64,000 nucleotides of DNA, from positions 186,001 through 250,000 of the forward strand of contig NZ_FNGV01000006.1 of the NCBI RefSeq assembly GCF_900103215.1, given 5' to 3'. The notes under the pieces are model-generated. The model had not been told where the DNA came from and made no database searches. It saw nothing but the letters and a program-made list of their open reading frames with translations. Positions within the stretch are counted from its first letter, which is position 1. Each line of letters begins with the position of its first letter. Below are positions 1 through 8,987 of this stretch, one piece after another. The stretch is from Kriegella aquimaris (GTDB lineage: Bacteria > Bacteroidota > Bacteroidia > Flavobacteriales > Flavobacteriaceae). The position numbers and the translations under genes were made by a program.

Positions 1-132
1 GGTGTGGCGCCAAATAAAATAAAGTGGCGCGGATTTGGCGGGTCAATGCCGGTTGCAACAAACAGCACCGAGGAAGGACGGCAGCGAAACCGGCGGGTAA
101 CGTTTGTCATTACCCGACAGCCAGTTCAATAA
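1..132 (+). CDS. OmpA-family protein, C-terminal end (5' truncated by window)
   Basis: Frame 1 is open from the first base to a TAA at 130-132 and encodes 43 residues. These match the end of an OmpA-like peptidoglycan-binding domain: GFGGSMPVATN (residues 11-21) followed by EEGRQRNRRV (24-33). In this family the helix arginine and the NRR residues (R27, N30, R31 here) lie at the diaminopimelate-binding site, and the last strand ends the domain. The protein would anchor the outer membrane to the cell wall. The N-terminal part is outside the window, so the full architecture (barrel, lipoprotein or TPR-OmpA) is unknown. Its stop lies three bases from the stop of the convergent NIPSNAP gene. Confidence 0.85.
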   Translation, partial: GVAPNKIKWRGFGGSMPVATNSTEEGRQRNRRVTFVITRQPVQ

Positions 133-135
133 TAT

Positions 136-924
136 TTAGTATTCGGAATATTCAGTGGGGTAAAGAAGTAAAATATCGGCTTTACTAACTGTGTTCTTAT
201 ATTTTTGCAGGGCGGATATCTCCTTCCATTTTGGGGCTGAAAAAAAGGCATCCCAATGTTCGTCCCTGCTTTTTTGATCCGTAAATGTTGTCATATACAT
301 CAAATTTGGCATCCGGTCCCCAGATAGGACTTCGGCATAAAAAACGGCATTAAAACCTAAACTGTCGAAGAGGGTAACTTCCCCGCCCGCATTGAACATA
401 TCCACTTTTCGCCAATAAAGTGCTTCTGTAGGTGATTCGTAGCTGCGCAATTCATATACCCTATCTTTTCTAGGGCCTTTTACCTCAGATGCTTTCATTG
501 CGGGCATCTCGGTGAAGGCACGCATGAAGGTAGAGGTGAAATGTTCATAGGGCGCATTGTTGTGGGCGGCATTGATGTATTCCGAACCAGCCGATTGGTA
601 GGCTTTATCACTGGCAAGCGTCTTGTCCAACTTCTCAAATTGATCAAAAGAGTTAAAAGGAATCAAAACATAAATTTTATTTGCAGCAACATAGTTGCTA
701 GGTCTTATTTTAAATACCCCAACAGCGCCAATGCCCATTCGCTTAAGTGCAGGTAGATAGGCATTTTTCAAGTAAGTGTCGGTTGCTTCTTCTTGTTTTT
801 CATTGGCTAGAGTATATGTTTTAAGCTGGTAATATTCTCTTTTTTGTTCTTGAGACCATAGGCTCGAAGTTGTGATAAGAGTAAAAAGTAGAACAAAAAG
901 GGGTGTTCGGACAATCGTTTTCAT
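136..924 (-). CDS. NIPSNAP-family secreted protein
   Basis: The 262-residue protein has a classic Sec signal peptide (basic MKTIVR, hydrophobic stretch, cleavage after SLWSQ). The mature part carries two ferredoxin-like NIPSNAP units: YYQLKTYTLAN at about 31-41 and YELRSYESPTEALYWRK at about 157-173. The first unit has the strand with PSNYVAANKIYVLIPF; the second has MPNLMYMTTFTDQ and the DEHWDAFFSAPKW helix typical of the family. NIPSNAP proteins are dimeric alpha/beta barrels of uncertain activity; secreted copies are frequent in Bacteroidota, often near sugar or aromatic degradation genes. It runs convergently with the OmpA fragment and divergently from the MFS gene. The start is the only ATG that yields a signal peptide. 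Confidence 0.85.
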   Translation of the reverse strand: MKTIVRTPLFVLLFTLITTSSLWSQEQKREYYQLKTYTLANEKQEEATDTYLKNAYLPALKRMGIGAVGVFKIRPSNYVAANKIYVLIPFNSFDQFEKLDKTLASDKAYQSAGSEYINAAHNNAPYEHFTSTFMRAFTEMPAMKASEVKGPRKDRVYELRSYESPTEALYWRKVDMFNAGGEVTLFDSLGFNAVFYAEVLSGDRMPNLMYMTTFTDQKSRDEHWDAFFSAPKWKEISALQKYKNTVSKADILLLYPTEYSEY

Positions 925-1132
925 ACGTATTTAGATTTTCGTGCGATATCAAAATTAGTGAAGTCAAGGCATATATCCTATGCGTAATTAGCCTAGTGCC
1001 GGTAGTTTGTATCTATCACAAGGCAGAAATGCCAAATTTGAATTTTTATTGGACCATTTTCTCATGGAAAAGCCCCAATTGCCAAAGACAACTTCGGTCT
1101 AAACCTTTACCTTTGCCGCTTTCTTTAAATTT

Positions 1133-2437
1133 ATGGTTAGTTCCAATCGTTTTTCAATTGTAAACCCTAGTAAAAGTCCGATTTTCTATGGTTATGTCGT
1201 GCTCCTAATTGGAACCATCGGTATTTGGGCCAGCATTCCAGGACAGACTATTGGTGTATCGGTTTTTACCGACCCTGTAAAAGATGCTTTGGGGCTTTCT
1301 CGAAATCAGTTCAGCAATGCGTACATGATAGGGACTATCGTAAGTTCCTTGATTATCGGAAGGGCAGGTATTTGGTTTGATCGTTATGGAGCGCGCTATG
1401 TTGCTTTTTTTGCAGCAATAGTGTTGGCACTTGCTGTATTATTTTGCTCATGGTCGGTACAAATAAGTAATTTCTTCAAGCAGTTGCTGAACCAAGATAC
1501 CTGGATGGTTCCCTTTGTTATAATGACCTTTTTATTCTTTATGCTCCGTTTTGCCGGTCAAGGGGTGTTGACCATGGCATCGAGGAATATGATCATGATA
1601 TGGTTCGATAAGAATAGAGGAAAAGTGAATGCCTTTAGTAGCGTGGCACTTTCCTTTGGATTTTCTTCTTCGCCTTTGTGGATAAATGTGTTGATTGAGA
1701 GTAATGGTTGGCAAGGAGCTTGGCAAATTTTGGCGGTAGGGTTGCTTATTTTTGCATTTTTTGTGCTTCAATTGTATAAAAACAGGCCAGAAGAACATGG
1801 TTTGGTGCCTGATGGTGTAAAGACCTCAAAAGTACAAGATGCCGATCCTGTTACCGAAACCCTTCAATATACCCTGCCGCAGGCCAAAGCCACTAGGGCA
1901 TTTTGGATGTATGGGCTTATTTTGGCTTTTAATAGCTTCTTTATTACAGGACTTGCATTTCATGTGGTTTCCATTTTTGGCAGCGAGGGCTTTTCTAAAG
2001 ATGATGCGATTTCCATTTTTTTGCCGGGATCCGTCGTCGCAGTCACCGTATCTACCGTATTTAATTTTTTAAGTGATTACCTGCACTTAAAACTGTACTT
2101 GTATCTCATGATTTTTGGAGGATTACTTGCCTCGGTCGGTTTATTATTTCTTCCATCGGTAATCGGAATACCATTTTTGGTAGGAGGTTTTGGACTAATG
2201 GGTGGTTTTTTTGCGGTACTCAACGCTATGGTCTGGCCTCGCTTTTTCGGACGCACCCATTTGGGTGCAATTACGGGCAAAATCATGTCATTTTTAATAC
2301 TGGCAAGTGCCTTGGCCCCACCGTTATTTAGTCTTTGCTTCTCTACTTTTGACTCATACCGCCCCCTAGGATATTTGGGACTAGCTTTTTTGGTGTTCTT
2401 GGGTATTGCCTCAATAAAAGCCAATAATCCGCAATAA
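1133..2437 (+). CDS. MFS transporter
   Basis: The 434-residue integral membrane protein has about 12 hydrophobic segments and the major facilitator loop 2-3 signature GRAGIWFDRYGARY at residues 76-89. A long hydrophilic linker (about residues 220-255) separates the two six-helix halves, as usual. The start region FYGYVVLLIGTIGIWASIPGQT resembles oxalate/formate antiporter and monocarboxylate-type MFS members, where an early Gly/Pro-rich helix 1 is typical. The substrate cannot be read from sequence. The ATG at 1133 places about 17 residues before helix 1. It is a single gene, divergent from the NIPSNAP gene. Confidence 0.85.
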   Translation: MVSSNRFSIVNPSKSPIFYGYVVLLIGTIGIWASIPGQTIGVSVFTDPVKDALGLSRNQFSNAYMIGTIVSSLIIGRAGIWFDRYGARYVAFFAAIVLALAVLFCSWSVQISNFFKQLLNQDTWMVPFVIMTFLFFMLRFAGQGVLTMASRNMIMIWFDKNRGKVNAFSSVALSFGFSSSPLWINVLIESNGWQGAWQILAVGLLIFAFFVLQLYKNRPEEHGLVPDGVKTSKVQDADPVTETLQYTLPQAKATRAFWMYGLILAFNSFFITGLAFHVVSIFGSEGFSKDDAISIFLPGSVVAVTVSTVFNFLSDYLHLKLYLYLMIFGGLLASVGLLFLPSVIGIPFLVGGFGLMGGFFAVLNAMVWPRFFGRTHLGAITGKIMSFLILASALAPPLFSLCFSTFDSYRPLGYLGLAFLVFLGIASIKANNPQ

Positions 2438-2601
2438 TTTAATAATTAGTTTTTTTGATTGGTTTCAAAGCGAATTTTTGACCGATTTCATAATTTTGCT
2501 ATTCAACTCAAAACGCAGCCTTAAAAACCACCTCGGTATTCTGGTTTTGAAAGTATTTTGTTACAAAAAACCGAGTAACTTGCATTAAAATAAAATAAAT
2601 T

Positions 2602-3363
2602 ATGGATTTAAATATAGCGGTATTAATTGATGGCGATAATATTCCGTCGGCGTATGTCAAGGAGATGATGGAGGAAATCGCCAAATATGGTAATCCTACC
2701 ATTAAACGGATATATGGAGATTGGACAAATCCCCGATTGGGCAAATGGAAAAATGTGCTTTTAGAGAACGCCATTACACCTATTCAGCAGTATGGCTATA
2801 CGGTTGGTAAAAATGCTACGGATTCGGCAATGATTATTGATGCTATGGATATTCTCTATTCAGGTAAGGTCAATGGCTTCTGCCTCGTAAGTAGCGATAG
2901 TGATTTTACGCGCTTGGCAACACGTTTACGGGAAGCAGGTATGCAGGTATTTGGCATTGGCGAAAAGAAAACACCCAATCCGTTTATTGTGGCCTGTGAT
3001 AAATTCATTTATATCGAAATATTAAAAGATCAGTCTGAAGAAGATGCTACAGAAACAACGCCCCAAAAATCAGCATCAAAAAGCAATGTAGATAAGATTA
3101 CCGCAAAAGAAATTAAGTTGATTGCTAGTACGATAGAAGATGTAGCCGAAGATGATGGCTGGGCTTTTTTAGGTGATGTTGGCAGTTTATTGCAAAAGAA
3201 ACAACCCAATTTCGATTCTCGTAATTATGGTTTTCAGAAGTTGACACCCCTAATTGGGGCTATAACTAATTTTGAAGTGGAGCGTCGCGAAGATTCTCGG
3301 GGACGGAATAAGCTTATTTATGTTAAAATAAAGGAGAAAAAACACGCGCGTTCAAATAAATAG
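2602..3363 (+). CDS. NYN-domain putative ribonuclease with C-terminal OST-HTH/LOTUS domain
   Basis: Residues 3-140 form an NYN (LabA/PIN-like) nuclease fold. The LIDGDN motif gives D10 and D12, NATDSAMIIDAMD gives D74 and D80, and SSDSDF gives D99 and D101; this is the expected acidic metal-binding cluster. After a polar linker (145-165), residues 168-245 look like an OST-HTH/LOTUS domain with the KNATD-independent pattern DDGWAFLGDVGSLLQKK and the NYGFQKLTPLI helix. NYN-OST-HTH fusions (LabA-like/DUF88) are widespread in Bacteria and are thought to act on RNA; the target is unknown. The gene stands alone with short flanks, and all predicted catalytic acids are present. Confidence 0.85.
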   Translation: MDLNIAVLIDGDNIPSAYVKEMMEEIAKYGNPTIKRIYGDWTNPRLGKWKNVLLENAITPIQQYGYTVGKNATDSAMIIDAMDILYSGKVNGFCLVSSDSDFTRLATRLREAGMQVFGIGEKKTPNPFIVACDKFIYIEILKDQSEEDATETTPQKSASKSNVDKITAKEIKLIASTIEDVAEDDGWAFLGDVGSLLQKKQPNFDSRNYGFQKLTPLIGAITNFEVERREDSRGRNKLIYVKIKEKKHARSNK

Positions 3364-3451
3364 GTGGTTAAACGGTTCTAGCATGATTTTTGAATAGCAA
3401 GTACAAATCGTTATATTTAGAGATAAATATGAACCTCAAACAAATTAAAAT

Positions 3452-3880
3452 ATGAAAAATACCGTGATGAAATCTGTAGGACTTATAGCCATGGCGACAA
3501 TTTTGCTAAATATTCCTGTACAGGCCAATACCCCTAACCCTATGGGTGAAATGTCTTCGGATGTTGTTACTGTTTTAAAAGATAATCTTTCAGGTGGCTG
3601 GGCCTATTCTGTTGCGGAGGCTCCAGAGGGCTATGAAAAAGGATTTTTGCTGATTTTTAAAGAAGGTGACAGTTACAAGGTTCAGGTGCAGGTGGGTAAC
3701 ATGACTATGCTTGGTGAAAATGTCTCGGTAAAAAAGAATACAATCAGTTTTGAGGTTCAGGTGGAAGGTGAAAACGTTTCGGTAGTGCTTACGGCTGATG
3801 GTAGTAAGATTTCCGGTACTAGTACTTCATCTGCGGGTGTTCTAAAAATTAATGGCACAAAAAGCCTATCTGCTGGGTAA
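3452..3880 (+). CDS. Small secreted protein of unknown function, paralogue 1
   Basis: This 142-residue protein has a signal peptide (MKNTVMKSVGLIAMATILL, cleavage near PVQANT) and a beta-rich mature part. It starts with GGWAYSVAEAPEGYEKGFLLIF and continues with alternating short strands to KINGTKSLSAG. The pattern suggests a small lipocalin-like or beta-sandwich fold, but I do not recognise a family. The next gene on the same strand (3965-4408) encodes a clear paralogue: G-W-Y-V-A at the start, V-N-T-L-G-V mid-domain and the closing LSGxSSSxGxxKIKGK-type strand align throughout. The genes are separated by 84 bases and are probably co-transcribed, ending at the hairpin at 4435-4470. Confidence 0.7.
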   Translation: MKNTVMKSVGLIAMATILLNIPVQANTPNPMGEMSSDVVTVLKDNLSGGWAYSVAEAPEGYEKGFLLIFKEGDSYKVQVQVGNMTMLGENVSVKKNTISFEVQVEGENVSVVLTADGSKISGTSTSSAGVLKINGTKSLSAG

Positions 3881-3964
3881 TAAACCTCGAGTTTTAGTCG
3901 TTTCCAAAGTAGTTCGTGTTTGCACTTTATTAAATGCGATAGCGATATCCGTAAATTATAACCT

Positions 3965-4408
3965 ATGAAACAAAAATTTTCAAATTCTGCGATAAACTTC
4001 CTATGTACCATTTTATTGTTGGTTTCCTCGGGCATGGTATCTCTACAGGCCAAAGCACTTAATGGAACAACGGGTAGCAAATTGGAAGCTACTATTGTCG
4101 ATGATAGCGATGCTATTGTAGGGCGCTGGCTTTATACTGTTGCAGACGTGGCTTATGAATACAGTCATGGCGCACTTTACATTTCTGAAGATAATGGTGT
4201 ATATCAAGTAGAGGTTCATGTTAATAATGGAACGCTGCGCGGTCAGGATATTGAAGTAGCGCAAAATAAAATAACATTCAGCTTGGAAATTGAGGGCAGC
4301 AATGTAGTGGTAACACTAAGGGCTAAAGAAGATAAGCTTTCGGGTGAAAGTTCTTCTGCTGACGGTATTTTTAAGATAAAGGGTAAAAGAAAAGCACAGC
4401 CTCAATAA
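3965..4408 (+). CDS. Small secreted protein of unknown function, paralogue 2
   Basis: This 147-residue protein is a tandem paralogue of the preceding gene. The signal peptide spans about residues 1-30 (hydrophobic FLCTILLLVSSGMVSLQAKA). The mature domain begins GRWLYTVADVAYEYSHG and ends KLSGESSSADGIFKIKGK, matching the GGWAYSVAEAPEGYEKG and KISGTSTSSAGVLKINGT segments of its neighbour. By eye identity is moderate (roughly a third), so the duplication is old. The central motif VxVxVNNGTLRGQDIEVAQ resembles strands of small lipocalin-like folds. The function is unknown; secretion to periplasm or surface is inferred from the leader. Confidence 0.7.
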   Translation: MKQKFSNSAINFLCTILLLVSSGMVSLQAKALNGTTGSKLEATIVDDSDAIVGRWLYTVADVAYEYSHGALYISEDNGVYQVEVHVNNGTLRGQDIEVAQNKITFSLEIEGSNVVVTLRAKEDKLSGESSSADGIFKIKGKRKAQPQ

Positions 4409-4434
4409 AATCTTAATTTACATTTTGATCATAT

Positions 4435-4470
4435 AAAGCACCTTACGGAACATAGTCTAGGTGCTTTTTT
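4435..4470 (+). terminator. Rho-independent terminator after the secreted pair
   Basis: AAAGCACCT pairs with AGGTGCTTT across a loop of about 15 bases and is followed by a T-run. It sits 27 bases after the stop of the second paralogue. Confidence 0.75.
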
Positions 4471-4501
4471 CATTTCCATACGCCCGCTCGGCACAAAATA
4501 A

Positions 4502-4534
4502 AAGTGGCCGTCTAAAAGTTTTAAACGGCCACTC
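4502..4534 (-). terminator. Rho-independent terminator for the DUF2911 gene
   Basis: AGTGGCCGT (4503-4511) pairs perfectly with ACGGCCACT (4525-4533). Read on the minus strand it is followed by TTTTATTTT. It lies about 50 bases beyond the DUF2911 stop and back-to-back with the plus-strand terminator at 4435-4470. Confidence 0.8.
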
Positions 4535-4582
4535 TCAATCTGATGTACTACTACTTATATAGTGTTCTTTTTTTTGTTGGAT

Positions 4583-5122
4583 TTAAAATGTGATGGGCAG
4601 TGAAGCTCTCGCTTTATCCCAGCCCATTAACATCGTAGCTCCGCCATTGGCTTCGTCAAATGCAATTGAAAATGCATCCAATGATTCACCGTTCGTGCTT
4701 ACGCTGCCATTAACACGTACAACATCAGCGGCTTTGTCATATGAATAGGCTCCCCATTGATTCAAGTTACTGTTCAAGATAAAGGTCCATTCTTTTTCCC
4801 CAGGTATAGTGAAAAGAGCATAAGTGCCTGCTTTTACAGGTTTTCCTCCAAAATTAACATCTTTATAGAATGTGATTTCGGGGGCTTCATTGGCTCCGGT
4901 TCTCCAAACCTTTCCATTAGGTGCAAGTTGAGAAAGGGAACGACCCTTTAGCTGAGGTCGGCTATAAGTCACTCGAACTACTTTTACAGGTTCTTTGTAG
5001 CTAGAGGGATAGGTAGCCATGTCCATGGGACTTTTATCAAGGCCGTCGAACTTTTGAGCATTCGTCTCGGTAAAACATACCATGGTGATAATCAGAGTGG
5101 TAAGAGTAAGTAAATTTTTCAT
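4583..5122 (-). CDS. DUF2911-domain secreted protein
   Basis: The protein (179 residues from the preferred start) has a signal peptide, MKNLLTLTTLIITMVCF with cleavage near TNAQ, then the DUF2911 domain. Recognisable pieces are VRVTYSRPQLKGR, the LAPNGKVWRTGANEAPEITF stretch, GGKPVKAGTYALFTIP and the closing WDKARASLPI. DUF2911 proteins are small extracytoplasmic beta-rich proteins of unknown role, common in Bacteroidota. An in-frame ATG at 5164 would add 14 residues (EYYLVLAKSKIKI) before a normal leader. The ATG at 5122 is chosen because it restores a standard signal peptide and has the usual A/T-rich upstream stretch. It is monocistronic, divergent from asnB. Confidence 0.85.
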   Translation of the reverse strand: MKNLLTLTTLIITMVCFTETNAQKFDGLDKSPMDMATYPSSYKEPVKVVRVTYSRPQLKGRSLSQLAPNGKVWRTGANEAPEITFYKDVNFGGKPVKAGTYALFTIPGEKEWTFILNSNLNQWGAYSYDKAADVVRVNGSVSTNGESLDAFSIAFDEANGGATMLMGWDKARASLPITF

Positions 5123-5364
5123 AATTTTTATTTTTGATTTTGCTAAAACTAAGTAGTATTCCATATACTATTTACTAAAAAGTCGTTAAATTTTACCCAG
5201 CTTACATACTGCGATAATTTTATCGATTGTTTGTATTTTTACTTATACTATTTTAATTAAAATAGTATTTTAAGTTTCAATATGATGCTAAAATAGTGTT
5301 TTGTGTTTTTAAATTGAAACATTAGTGTCATCTTTGTCTTTTATTTGAAACTAAAAATCAGGTT

Positions 5365-7035
5365 ATGTGTGGAATTGTATGTGCATTTGATGTAAAGGAA
5401 AGTACCGAAGTTTTAAGACCTCAGTTACTCGAAATGTCGAAAAAAGTAAGGCATAGAGGTCCAGATTGGAGTGGGATTTATGCAGATGATAAAGCTATCC
5501 TTGCTCATGAAAGGTTGTCAATTGTCGATCCTGCGTCAGGAAAGCAACCGTTGTTCAGTCCTGATAATAAACTGGTGCTTGCTGCCAATGGGGAAATATA
5601 TAACCACAGGGAGTTACGAAAGCAGTTTGAAGGAAAATATGATTTTCGTACGGAATCCGATTGTGAGGTCATTTTGGCATTGTACCAAGAAAAAGGGGTT
5701 GATTTTATTGATGAGATGAACGGTATTTTTGGTTTTGCCATTTACGACTCTGAGAAAGATGAATATTTTATAGCTCGCGATCATATGGGAATTATTCCTT
5801 TATACATGGGGTGGGATCAGAACGGCACTTTTTATGTAGCCTCGGAGCTTAAAGCTTTGGAAGGTACTTGCACGAAAATTGAACTTTTTCCTCCAGGCCA
5901 TTACCTGCACAGTAAAGATGGTGAACTAAAAAAGTGGTATTCCCGTGATTGGATGGAGTACGATGCGGTGAAAGACAACGCAACCAGTATTCAAGAGATA
6001 AAAGAAGCTTTGGAAGCTGCCGTGCACAGACAATTGATGTCAGATGTGCCTTATGGGGTATTGCTTTCTGGTGGTCTTGATTCGTCGGTGACTTCCGCTA
6101 TTGCGAAAAAATATGCACAAAAACGTATCGAGTCAGATGATACGACTGATGCTTGGTGGCCACAATTACACTCTTTCTCTGTAGGGTTGGAAGGGTCTCC
6201 CGATTTAGCGGCCGCTCAAAAAGTCGCCAAACATATTGGTACGGTACATCATGAAATCAAATTTACGATACAAGAAGGTTTAGATGCGATTAAAGATGTC
6301 ATCTATAACTTAGAAACTTACGATATTACCACTATCAGGGCTTCGACTCCTATGTATTTAATGGCGCGGGTCATCAAATCAATGGGAATAAAGATGGTGC
6401 TTTCAGGGGAAGGTGCCGATGAACTTTTTGGTGGATACCTTTATTTTCACAAAGCACCGAACGACAAAGAATTTCATGAAGAAACCGTGCGCAAGTTGAG
6501 CAAATTGCATATGTACGATTGTCTTCGCGCCAACAAATCATTGGCGGCTTGGGGAATTGAAGGTCGGGTACCGTTTTTGGATAAAGAGTTTATGGATGTG
6601 GCTATGCGCATCAATCCGAAAGACAAGATGATCAATGGTGAGCGTATGGAAAAATGGGTTGTTCGTAAGGCTTTTGAAGATATGCTTCCCGAAAGTGTGG
6701 CGTGGAGACAAAAGGAACAATTCTCCGATGGGGTAGGATACAGCTGGATCGACACTTTGAAAGAATTGGTTAATGAAGAAGTGTCAGATGAGCAATTGGC
6801 CAATGCCAAATTCAGATTCCCTATTCAAACTCCCCAGAATAAAGAAGAGTTTTATTACCGTACGATTTTTGAATCGCATTTTCCTTCGGATGCCGCGGCA
6901 CTTTGTGTTCCTCAAGAACCATCAGTGGCCTGTAGTACCAAAATTGCCTTGGAGTGGGATGAAGCATTCAAGAACATGAACGACCCATCGGGTAGGGCAG
7001 TGGCCAAAGTTCATGAAGATGCATATTCAAAGTAA
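5365..7035 (+). CDS. asnB: Glutamine-hydrolysing asparagine synthetase B
   Basis: This 556-residue enzyme makes asparagine from aspartate, glutamine and ATP. The N-terminal Ntn glutaminase domain begins MCGIVCAF; Cys2 is the nucleophile freed by Met removal. RHRGPDWSG, the ANGEIYNH motif and the SDCEVI stretch line its active site. The C-terminal synthetase domain has the PP-loop SGGLDSS at residues 235-241 and GEGADELFGGY later. The length equals that of the enterobacterial AsnB type. The start is fixed by the required Met-Cys. The gene is single, bounded by a strong terminator at 7059-7088. Confidence 0.96.
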   Translation: MCGIVCAFDVKESTEVLRPQLLEMSKKVRHRGPDWSGIYADDKAILAHERLSIVDPASGKQPLFSPDNKLVLAANGEIYNHRELRKQFEGKYDFRTESDCEVILALYQEKGVDFIDEMNGIFGFAIYDSEKDEYFIARDHMGIIPLYMGWDQNGTFYVASELKALEGTCTKIELFPPGHYLHSKDGELKKWYSRDWMEYDAVKDNATSIQEIKEALEAAVHRQLMSDVPYGVLLSGGLDSSVTSAIAKKYAQKRIESDDTTDAWWPQLHSFSVGLEGSPDLAAAQKVAKHIGTVHHEIKFTIQEGLDAIKDVIYNLETYDITTIRASTPMYLMARVIKSMGIKMVLSGEGADELFGGYLYFHKAPNDKEFHEETVRKLSKLHMYDCLRANKSLAAWGIEGRVPFLDKEFMDVAMRINPKDKMINGERMEKWVVRKAFEDMLPESVAWRQKEQFSDGVGYSWIDTLKELVNEEVSDEQLANAKFRFPIQTPQNKEEFYYRTIFESHFPSDAAALCVPQEPSVACSTKIALEWDEAFKNMNDPSGRAVAKVHEDAYSK

Positions 7036-7058
7036 AAGGAACCAAGATTCAGAGTTAA

Positions 7059-7088
7059 AAAAAATCCCGCAGTATGCGGGATTTTTTT
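7059..7088 (+). terminator. Rho-independent terminator after asnB
   Basis: AAATCCCGC and GCGGGATTT form a perfect stem with a five-base loop (AGTAT), followed by a T-tract, 25 bases after the asnB stop. A-runs on the other side make it potentially bidirectional, so it may also serve the convergent NHL gene. Confidence 0.9.
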
Positions 7089-7143
7089 CCTAGGGATGAT
7101 GCCCTTCAATAACACCATCTAATTTATCTTGAACAAGTAACCA

Positions 7144-8934
7144 TTACTCACGAGTTACTTTCTGAATTCTATGTTTTGTTTGATCTGCTACATATAAATC
7201 TCCTAAAGCATCAATCGTAATTCCATATGGAGAATTAAAATCTGTAGTAGTTCCGTCTCCGGCTATAGTAGTTATATTACCATCGTGTGATATTTTTCGA
7301 ACACTATTATTATTTCTATCAATGACATAAAGATTACCTTGTTTATCTACTACAATGCCCGAAGGTCCATTGAATTGCGCAGCTGTACCTTGACCATCTG
7401 CAAAACCTTCGGAGCTTCCTGCAATGGTAGTTACATCAGCATTAGGCGTTATTTTACGTATTAAATGATTGCCACCATCTGTTACATACAAATTATTGGC
7501 TGAATCAACTGCAATTCCCCGTGGAAAGGTAAATCTGGCATTGGTGCCATTACCATCATTCATTCCATTCTGACCACCTGCAAAAAGACTTACCTCTCCG
7601 CTAGGGGTTATTTTACGTATACTATGATTATCGGTCTCAACGACAAACACATTGCCTTGACCATCTATAGCCATACCAGAGATTTGCTTAAATGTTGCAC
7701 TCAAAGCAGGTCCGTTATTAGACCCATTTAGACCTGTACCAGCAAAAGTGGTTACCACACCAGCTGTCGTTACTTTTTTTATTTTATGATTGCCATTATC
7801 AGACACCAACATATCACCTGATTCGGTAAACACAATGGAGTTGACTCCAGTAAATCTCGCTTCTGATCCTGTGCCATTAACATCTCCAGATTCCGCAGCT
7901 TTACCGGCTAAAGTTGAAACCTCTCCATCTGGTGTGATTTTTCTTAATATATAATTATCCCTATCGGCTACATATATATTTCCGAGATCATCTATGGCAA
8001 TCCCTATCGGTGATCGAAATTGAGCAGCGGTGCCAATACCATCATCAAATCCGATGCTACCGCTTCCGGCAAAAGTAGAAACTTCAATTTCTGATACGAT
8101 ATAATTAAAAACGGGCCCAACATATTCATCATCCTTAATAATCACTTTTACAGTACCTGAAAAGGCTTTAGCGGGCACTATAACTTTTATTTGGTCATCA
8201 AGTACACTTGTTATTTGAGCTTCTTTATCATTAATAAAAACAGTGATGGGACCCATACCAGCTATCGTTCTAAAGGAACTTCCGTTTATGGTAACTTCAG
8301 TTCCCTTAATACCACTTTCAGGCACAATACCAGTAATGGCGGCTTCTAGAACAAATTCGTTTCCAATAAGCTCGGTACCATCAACTATTATTGATATTAT
8401 TCCCGAGACTGATTCATTGGGAATATCTACTTTTATTTCGGTGTCGCTTATAGATTTTATCGCAAGCTCAAGTTCTTCATCCAAAAACACCTGAACTTTA
8501 GTGGCATCGATTCCAAATGTGCTTCCAGTAATGGTTACCTCAGTTCCAACTGGTCCGCTTTCGGGAGTGAAACCTACTAAAGTGGGTGCCAAAAACGTAA
8601 ACTCTGGGCCTGTAACAGAAGTGCCATTCACTATTACTTTTACCGCTCCTGTACTTCCATTTTCTGGGACTATTGTTTTAATTTGAGTATTGGTTACTGA
8701 CTGTATGACGGCTTCCGTAGTATTAAAAAGTACCTTCACCTTTGTTTTATCCGTTCCAAAATTAGTACCGTTAATGGTGACCTCTGTATCCTTGATTCCC
8801 TGATCGGGACTAATAGAACTAAGTGTGGCCTTTTGAATGGGCTGTGTTTTTGGTTCCTCTTCATCTTTGGAACATGCAAAGAATAGAAAAGCAGTTAAAA
8901 CGGATAAAAGGATAATTTTAGAGATTGTTTTCAT
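7144..8934 (-). CDS. IPT/TIG and NHL-repeat lipoprotein
   Basis: The 596-residue protein has a lipoprotein signal (LTAFLFFAC, lipobox Cys at about 21, then acidic KDEEEPK). Three IPT/TIG immunoglobulin-like domains follow at about 38-115, 116-195 and 196-280, each opening with a phrase like SPDQGIKDTEVTINGTNFG. Residues about 285-596 contain six NHL repeats of about 50 residues, each with a core such as GIAIDDLGNIYVADRDN and an IRKI end, enough for a six-bladed propeller. Such proteins are surface or periplasmic binding scaffolds in Bacteroidota; no catalytic motif is seen. The gene lies 135 bases downstream of the response-regulator gene with an element of its own at 8988-9040, so separate regulation is likely. 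Confidence 0.88.
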   Translation of the reverse strand: MKTISKIILLSVLTAFLFFACSKDEEEPKTQPIQKATLSSISPDQGIKDTEVTINGTNFGTDKTKVKVLFNTTEAVIQSVTNTQIKTIVPENGSTGAVKVIVNGTSVTGPEFTFLAPTLVGFTPESGPVGTEVTITGSTFGIDATKVQVFLDEELELAIKSISDTEIKVDIPNESVSGIISIIVDGTELIGNEFVLEAAITGIVPESGIKGTEVTINGSSFRTIAGMGPITVFINDKEAQITSVLDDQIKVIVPAKAFSGTVKVIIKDDEYVGPVFNYIVSEIEVSTFAGSGSIGFDDGIGTAAQFRSPIGIAIDDLGNIYVADRDNYILRKITPDGEVSTLAGKAAESGDVNGTGSEARFTGVNSIVFTESGDMLVSDNGNHKIKKVTTAGVVTTFAGTGLNGSNNGPALSATFKQISGMAIDGQGNVFVVETDNHSIRKITPSGEVSLFAGGQNGMNDGNGTNARFTFPRGIAVDSANNLYVTDGGNHLIRKITPNADVTTIAGSSEGFADGQGTAAQFNGPSGIVVDKQGNLYVIDRNNNSVRKISHDGNITTIAGDGTTTDFNSPYGITIDALGDLYVADQTKHRIQKVTRE

Positions 8935-8987
8935 CAGATTTTTATTTATTAATTAACAGCTGTAAGTTGCTGTTAATACCCGAGGAG

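Noticed and set aside
5301-5336. Promoter for asnB: CATCTTTG at 5329-5336 with a TTG upstream
   Set aside because: The first base of the -7 box is off and available TTG triplets are 12 or 25 bases away, outside the usual 19-21; not listed as a feature.
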